This document shows positions 1 through 4,313 of a stretch of 10,879 nt of DNA, piece after piece. The DNA comes from Pseudomonadota bacterium (GTDB lineage: Bacteria > Pseudomonadota > Alphaproteobacteria > Acetobacterales > Acetobacteraceae): NCBI GenBank assembly GCA_021779655.1, contig JAJYAF010000043.1, positions 1 to 10,879 on the forward strand. Reading direction: 5' to 3'. The position numbers and the translations under genes were made by a program. Numbering within the stretch: the stretch's first letter is position 1; the number at the start of each line of letters is the position of its first letter. The notes below the pieces were generated by a model, which saw nothing but the letters and a program-made list of their open reading frames with translations, did no database searches and had not been told where the DNA came from.

Positions 1-2505
1 CATCACAGGCAGTACATAGAAAGGCTGGCCGCTTGCCATCTGTCGAGCCAGTTGGCCGGAGTCGATGGTATAATAGCCATTGGCGCGCAGCCATCGGAGC
101 TGCGCCTTGAACACGGACGGCGTTACCCGATAGCGGGCAAGCCCGGGCGGGCCATCCTCCGACACCCCGTGATACATCAGAACCGGCACCTGGTTGCGCC
201 GCTCCGTCCGGTTCACGTCCGCCCGCAACGTTCGCGCACCGCCCCATACCACGAAGCGGCTCACCTCCCGCTCAAGCGCCGGCAGGGGCATTACCTCCAC
301 GGCCGGCGGCGGCTCGTCGGCCGCGTCTTCGCCAACGCGGCGAAAGCGGTCGATCCGGTACAATTCGGTCTCGATCGTCCGTTCCAGCCGAAGGCCCGGC
401 GTTTCGCTGAATGCCCGGTAGATCACCTCGGCACCGTACACCGTGTCCCAGTCGAACCCGGTACGGCCGGGGTTATCCTTCAGCACGTAGGCGTGGGCGG
501 TAATCAGGCACCCGCCGGGCCGCAGCGCCGCAACGATCTTCGGCGCGATCTGCCGCAACTCCGCCTCGCCCGACAGATAATAGAGCACCTCGGAGCAGAA
601 AATCACGTCCATGTCGCCGGGTATCGGCCCGGCCGAAAGATCCAGCACCTGGTAGGTAATGTTCCTATGACCGGCGCAGCGTGCCTGGGTGCGCGCCAGC
701 GCCGTGGGGGCGATGTCGGTTGCCAGCAGCTGCGTGACGCGCGGCGCGAGACGCAGCGTAAAATGTCCTTCCGCGCAAGCAAGCTCAAGCGCGCGCGGGA
801 TCGCTCCGCCGGGGAGCATATCGAGCTGCCGCGCATATTTCTGCTCCTCGTAGGCCGAGCCGTAATTCCAGGGGTCTTCGATTGCGAAAAGATTTTCGAA
901 ATGCCCTTGCCGGTTATCGTGATCCACGCCGTCTTCCTGCGGGCGCTGGGGCAGTCGCACCGGGTCCACCACGCCGTGTTCGGCGGCATAAGCCGCGGCC
1001 CAGACTTTTACCTCTTCAAGCCGCGCCGCGTGGCTGCCCGGCGGGTTGAGCGGGCCCAGAACCCGAAGCCGGGCCTGCTCACCCGCTTGCCCCAATGCCT
1101 CCCGCAGCGCCGAACGGCGGCGCAGCAGCCCGGGGTTGCGCCAAAGCATGCCCGCCATCTGGCGCAGCAGCCAATACCAGGCCTTCATGCCCTGCGCCTT
1201 ATGCCAGCGCCGGAACCCCATTCCGGTGCGAACGCCGCGCGTGAGCAGCCATTGCCGCCTGGTGAACGTGCCCAGGGCGGCAACGGTCACATGCACCTGG
1301 ACCTGTTCGCCTTCGGTGACGCAGACATAAAGACGGTCAACCCCCGGCGGCAGCGCCGTCTCCGGCGGGTCGGTGAGATCGACCCGTACGCTCTGGGTAA
1401 GGGCAAGCCGCCGTGGCACGCTGAATTTCTCGGAATAGAGGATGCGCTCCTCCAGATGATACTGGATGGCGCGGGCCACCTCCGGATCGTTCCAAACCTC
1501 GCCAAGCCAGGCGATCAGCCGGGTCAGTTTCTCGCCATAGGCCGGCCAGCGCTCAGCCATTTGCTCCGGCATGGATCGCGACCCGACGACCAGCCCTTCG
1601 AAGATCACCGTGGCAATGGCGAAAGCCTCCATCGCGGCCTCGGTAAAGGACCGCAACATGGCTTCGTCCACGAAGCCGGGGCCACCGGCGCCGCAATCCA
1701 TGCCCAAGGTCCAAAGCGCGTTATAGGCGAGCGCCTGTTCCTTGCTCCCGCGCGCAAGCGAGGCGCCGGCGGCGTGCTCCGGCGCCATTCCGGCGAGCCG
1801 CGAATCCTCTCCGAAGCCACGGCCGATGATCATGCGACTATGAGCAAGCAGCCAGTCCACGTTCCGGCTGAGGGAGGGCCCGTCCGTCCGGTAATAGGCC
1901 AGGCTCTCATCCACCAATATCCAACGCCGGCCGAACCGGGCGACCCGCTGCCAAAGATCCCAGTCCTCGCAATTCGTCAGATCAGGATCGAATCCCTTAA
2001 GCCGAACGATGGTCTCCCGCTCCACCAGCACGGCATGGATCGCCACCAGGCAGCCGCGCGCGAAATCCTCGAAGGGGTCATCCGGCACGACCGGCATGCG
2101 ATATGATTCAGTGATCAGCCCACCCGGCATCACCCGGCGATAGCCGCAGAAGGCGGCCACCGCGCCGGGATTCCACCGCAAGGCGGCCAGCAGCTTCTCG
2201 AAAAAGCGCGGGTCCGTCCAGTCATCCGCATCGAGGAAATGCAGCCACTTGCCCCGCGCACGGGCTATGCCGAGGTTGCGGGCGGCGCCGACCCCCTTGC
2301 CTTCTCCCAGGATCGCCGAAAAACGCTGGTCGCGCGCCACGTATTCGGAAATGATTTCGGCCGTGGCGTCGGTTGAGCGGTCATCGATGATGAACGCCTC
2401 CCAGTCGGTCTCGCTCTGGCGGAGCAGGCTGGTCAGCGTCTCGGCCAAGGTCGCTGCGGCGTTGCGGGCCGGTATCACCACCGAGATCAGGGGCGCGTCA
2501 GCCAT
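1..2505 (-). CDS. Multidomain GT2 glycosyltransferase / NodS-like methyltransferase / polysaccharide deacetylase (3' partial)
   Basis: An uninterrupted reading frame of 835 codons starts at the ATG at 2505 and is still open at base 1, so the C-terminus is missing. Residues 1-~250 are a GT-A family 2 glycosyltransferase: the start reads PLISVVIPARNAAATL, an IIDDRSTD segment follows, the metal-binding DxD is LDADDW with D92-D95, and the catalytic-base ED is E180-D181. Residues ~260-515 form a linker that I cannot assign. Residues ~515-690 are a SAM methyltransferase of NodS type, with motif I LELACAEGHFT (573-583) and FCSEVLYYL (636-644). From ~772 a NodB-homology deacetylase begins (PVLMYHGV, H779); its metal-binding and catalytic motifs would lie beyond the window. 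The likely role is to transfer a sugar and then methylate and deacetylate a surface glycan. The upstream ribosome site is weak (GAAGGGG). The gene follows the acyltransferase gene by 43 nt on the same strand, so the two are probably cotranscribed. Domain calls are firm; the substrate is unknown. Confidence 0.9.
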   Translation of the reverse strand, partial: MADAPLISVVIPARNAAATLAETLTSLLRQSETDWEAFIIDDRSTDATAEIISEYVARDQRFSAILGEGKGVGAARNLGIARARGKWLHFLDADDWTDPRFFEKLLAALRWNPGAVAAFCGYRRVMPGGLITESYRMPVVPDDPFEDFARGCLVAIHAVLVERETIVRLKGFDPDLTNCEDWDLWQRVARFGRRWILVDESLAYYRTDGPSLSRNVDWLLAHSRMIIGRGFGEDSRLAGMAPEHAAGASLARGSKEQALAYNALWTLGMDCGAGGPGFVDEAMLRSFTEAAMEAFAIATVIFEGLVVGSRSMPEQMAERWPAYGEKLTRLIAWLGEVWNDPEVARAIQYHLEERILYSEKFSVPRRLALTQSVRVDLTDPPETALPPGVDRLYVCVTEGEQVQVHVTVAALGTFTRRQWLLTRGVRTGMGFRRWHKAQGMKAWYWLLRQMAGMLWRNPGLLRRRSALREALGQAGEQARLRVLGPLNPPGSHAARLEEVKVWAAAYAAEHGVVDPVRLPQRPQEDGVDHDNRQGHFENLFAIEDPWNYGSAYEEQKYARQLDMLPGGAIPRALELACAEGHFTLRLAPRVTQLLATDIAPTALARTQARCAGHRNITYQVLDLSAGPIPGDMDVIFCSEVLYYLSGEAELRQIAPKIVAALRPGGCLITAHAYVLKDNPGRTGFDWDTVYGAEVIYRAFSETPGLRLERTIETELYRIDRFRRVGEDAADEPPPAVEVMPLPALEREVSRFVVWGGARTLRADVNRTERRNQVPVLMYHGVSEDGPPGLARYRVTPSVFKAQLRWLRANGYYTIDSGQLARQMASGQPFYVLPVM

Positions 2506-2548
2506 CAACCCGGCCCCTTCCGGTATCGGTCGGCACCCGCGCAGGCAT

Positions 2549-3661
2549 TCATTGCCGGAGCAGTCCCATACCGCCCAAGCGCCCCCAATGCACGATCCTG
2601 TAGCAGAAATCGATGGCCGACCGGCCATAGGCGAAGCAGGCCGCGAGAATCCTGTTCAGCATGTTCTCCATATATTTGAAGAATATCGCATGCACGAGCG
2701 GCGTGATAACCAGGATCGCAACGACCAGCAAAATGCTCTCCCGTTGCGGCAACTGCGCCGCGATCGCCGGCTCCAGCCCCACCACCAGCCAGCCATGCAG
2801 CAGCAGGAATTGCAGCGAGGCCCGGCCGAAATAGCGTCCGATCCGGCCGATCAGCGCGGGTGGAGATTGCGCCGCATAGAGGAAAAACAGAAAAAACAGC
2901 CCCGCCTCGGCGAGAAAGGCCGGGAGAAAGCCGTAGGATCCCACCATCGGCTGGGCCACGAAATTGATATGGCATGTCAGGCAGGGGCGCGTATGCCACA
3001 TTCCAGGCACGTTGAACCAGGTGAGCAGCAGGCCGCCTACCAATCCGGCCATCCCCAGCCAGCGCGGAACCTGCCAATCCTTCTTCAAATGCATGCCAAG
3101 GATGGTGAACAGCGTCGCCGCCGGCCAGTTTCGCCACTCCCAGAGGTTGTCCGGAAGGTGCAGCCGCTTCGCGAGCATCACCAAGCCCGCGATCAGGAGC
3201 CAGGCGCCGACGAACCCGAATTTATTACGCTCGAACAGCCAGGCAAGCAGCCGCGTGACCGCGAGCACCGTGAAAAACCAGGTCACGAAGGTGCAGCCGC
3301 CGGTGCCGTAAATCATCGGCGCGACATCCAGCCGGATGAAATGCATCCCATAGCCGGACCCGCCATAAAACGTGTTCTGCATGACGAGGCCAGCCCCCTC
3401 CGAGACCCAGGCAACCAGGATCAGCATCAGCGATTGCGGCAGAACGGCCCGCAGCGATTTCTTTCCGATCGACCGCATGGATAAGCCGCTGATGAAAAAA
3501 TAGATCGAAATTTGCGGCGAAATGATCTTGACCAGCGAAAAGCTGATCGGCGCCTGGTGCCAATCATCCATCCACCAGATCAGCCCATACAGGCCGTGGA
3601 TGAAAAAGACCCCGAGCAGCAGGTAGCCCCGGACCGTCTCATTGCGGATGTCGAAGTTCAT
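2549..3661 (-). CDS. Acyltransferase-3 family membrane protein, probable polysaccharide O-acyltransferase
   Basis: This 370-residue polytopic membrane protein has about ten hydrophobic segments spread over residues ~10-335 and a short basic C-terminal tail. The N-terminus fits acyltransferase-3 (OafA/NodX/ExoZ-like) proteins: an arginine-rich start, R11-G12 leading into the first membrane helix, a conserved-type histidine at H22 in FFIHG, and a FFISG motif at residues 55-59 in the second helix. Members of this family move acetyl or other acyl groups onto sugars of exopolysaccharide, O-antigen or Nod factors across the inner membrane. The start ATG at 3661 is backed by AAAGGAG (3673-3679) 11 nt upstream. 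The gene lies just upstream of the fusion glycosyltransferase gene, so the acylated substrate is plausibly the same glycan. A short cysteine-pair loop (PCLTCH, about two thirds along) is not a family hallmark. The family call is by overall pattern; OpgC-type is a less likely alternative. Confidence 0.8.
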   Translation of the reverse strand: MNFDIRNETVRGYLLLGVFFIHGLYGLIWWMDDWHQAPISFSLVKIISPQISIYFFISGLSMRSIGKKSLRAVLPQSLMLILVAWVSEGAGLVMQNTFYGGSGYGMHFIRLDVAPMIYGTGGCTFVTWFFTVLAVTRLLAWLFERNKFGFVGAWLLIAGLVMLAKRLHLPDNLWEWRNWPAATLFTILGMHLKKDWQVPRWLGMAGLVGGLLLTWFNVPGMWHTRPCLTCHINFVAQPMVGSYGFLPAFLAEAGLFFLFFLYAAQSPPALIGRIGRYFGRASLQFLLLHGWLVVGLEPAIAAQLPQRESILLVVAILVITPLVHAIFFKYMENMLNRILAACFAYGRSAIDFCYRIVHWGRLGGMGLLRQ

Positions 3662-3672
3662 CGGGCGGGCGG

Positions 3673-3679
3673 CTCCTTT
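3673..3679 (-). promoter_or_regulatory. Ribosome binding site of the acyltransferase gene
   Basis: AAAGGAG on the minus strand, 11 nt before the ATG at 3661. It supports that start over internal methionines. Confidence 0.65.
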
Positions 3680-3791
3680 GGCAGGCCCCGTCCGAAACGC
3701 CTGCTTGCTTGATCCAAACGACCCGCAGCCCGGTTTTCAAGGCCGATCTTCACCTGCTTTGACCTATAATAAGCCGAACCCTATCGCAAGA

Positions 3792-3916
3792 CTTATACCA
3801 GCCCGCCAATTCATTGACTCTATCAGACAGTTGCGGGCTGGCATAAGGCTTTGATTTCGCGCGGCCGCCCGGCCAACCCCGCGCGCAGCCAGTCAGCCCT
3901 AAGGCTGACTGGTATT
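3792..3916 (+). repeat. Composite palindromic repeat, copy A
   Basis: The element has three parts. (1) An imperfect inverted repeat has arm CTTATACCAGCCCGCCA (3792-3808) and partner 3831-3847 (two mismatches); the 22-nt core contains ATTGACTC. (2) A spacer reads AAGGCTTTGATTTCGCGCGG and runs through GCCGCCC...CCGCGCGCA (to 3887). (3) A second hairpin has arms CCAGTCAGCC (3889-3898) and GGCTGACTGG (3903-3912) with loop CTAA, continued by TATTAT. The same order recurs in copy B, and parts 1-2 recur in copy C. It looks like a REP/MITE-type intergenic element with no coding capacity. Its orientation is given by the GGCTTTGATT spacer. It lies upstream of the acyltransferase gene, on the far side of that gene's probable promoter region. 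Confidence 0.85.
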
Positions 3917-4064
3917 ATACCGGCAAGGCTTTCGCGCCCGGGTATTATCCTCTCCGGGAGGATTCCGCACGCCGGGCGTCGGCGGGGTTTCGCCGTCGCT
4001 TAATTTTGCTAACATTATGTCGGTTCGTGCTTTCGCACCCGAATGGCTTGCGGTATAGCGCAAT
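3917..4064. other. Non-coding, hairpin-rich stretch between repeat copies A and B
   Basis: No credible gene is seen here; the short minus-strand frames are built mostly from the flanking repeats. The stretch holds a small dyad ATCCTC-TCCGG-GAGGAT (3947-3963), a larger hairpin followed by T-rich sequence (3976-4007, listed separately), and two imperfect direct repeats GCTTTCGCGCCCGGGT (3928-3943) and GCTTTCGCACCCGAAT (4029-4044) that match at 13 of 16 bases. The second can fold back on GGTTCGTGC just before it. A structured RNA or a decayed repeat remnant are both possible. Confidence 0.5.
3976..4007 (+). terminator. Terminator-like hairpin with T-rich tail
   Basis: Arms GCGTCGGCG (3976-3984) and CGCCGTCGC (3991-3999) pair at 8 of 9 positions around the loop GGGTTT, and TTAATTTT follows. 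The shape is that of an intrinsic terminator reading rightwards, although the T-run is interrupted by AA. No plus-strand gene lies upstream, so it may end an unseen small RNA, insulate the divergent region, or be unrelated to termination. Confidence 0.35.
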
Positions 4065-4183
4065 CTTATACCAGCCCGCCATCTGACCGGCGGAATCAAT
4101 CAATTGGCGGGCTGGTATAAGGCTTTGATTCCGCGCGCGGCCGCCCCGCGCGCATACCAATCCGCGTTTTCGCGGATTGGTAT
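4065..4183 (+). repeat. Composite palindromic repeat, copy B (perfect 17-bp arms, inverted core)
   Basis: The arms CTTATACCAGCCCGCCA (4065-4081) and its exact complement (4105-4121) bracket a 23-nt core. The spacer GGCTTTGATTCCGCGCG with GCCGCCCCGCGCGCA follows (4122-4153). A second perfect 13-bp hairpin comes next: ATACCAATCCGCG (4154-4166), loop TTTT, CGCGGATTGGTAT (4171-4183). The layout equals copy A, with the outer CCA...TGGTAT of the second hairpin kept and its inner stem changed. The core matches copies A and C only when reverse-complemented. The element ends 130 nt before the start of the beta-helix gene. Either hairpin could act as an RNA stem in that gene's leader. Confidence 0.88.
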
Positions 4184-4219
4184 CAACTCGAAATTTGTTA
4201 CCCGCTTTGCCGAAACGAC

Positions 4220-4257
4220 GTCCTGCCGGCGACGATCATGCCCAGGACAGGTCGCCG
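4220..4257 (+). promoter_or_regulatory. Interlocked inverted repeats in the leader of the beta-helix gene
   Basis: GTCCTG (4220-4225) is complementary to CAGGAC (4243-4248), and CGGCGAC (4227-4233) is complementary to GTCGCCG (4251-4257). The order 1-2-1'-2' allows either an H-type pseudoknot or two mutually exclusive stems in RNA. The nearest edge is 56 nt before the ATG at 4314. This is seen directly in the sequence. A regulatory role is inference, and I do not recognise a known riboswitch class. Confidence 0.35.
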
Positions 4258-4298
4258 AAGGCGTTTGTTGTTCTTTGCCACCCCTCGCCCTTGAGAAG

Positions 4299-4304
4299 AA
4301 AAGG
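4299..4304 (+). promoter_or_regulatory. Ribosome binding site deciding the start of the beta-helix gene
   Basis: A purine-rich GAGAAGAAAAGG tract ends at 4304, 9 nt before the ATG at 4314. The same frame stays open back to 4104, but those codons fall in repeat copy B and its leader, so the longer start is rejected. Confidence 0.65.
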
Positions 4305-4313
4305 TTATTGATC

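Noticed and set aside
52..2106. 684-codon open frame on the plus strand
   Set aside because: It is codon-for-codon antisense to the fusion glycosyltransferase, rich in His/Arg/Pro with no recognisable domain, whereas the minus frame shows clear GT2, NodS-like and NodB-like motifs.
2249..3484. 411-codon plus-strand frame across the acyltransferase
   Set aside because: Low-complexity Gln/Arg/His-rich translation antisense to a convincing polytopic membrane protein.
3851..4104. FNR/FixK operator formed by TTGAT and ATCAA words in the repeats
   Set aside because: TTGAT occurs in the spacer of every copy and ATCAA in the copy B core, but never paired as TTGAT-N4-ATCAA.
3792..4183. CRISPR array
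   Set aside because: Only two long palindromic units with 148 nt between them, no regular short spacers and no cas genes.
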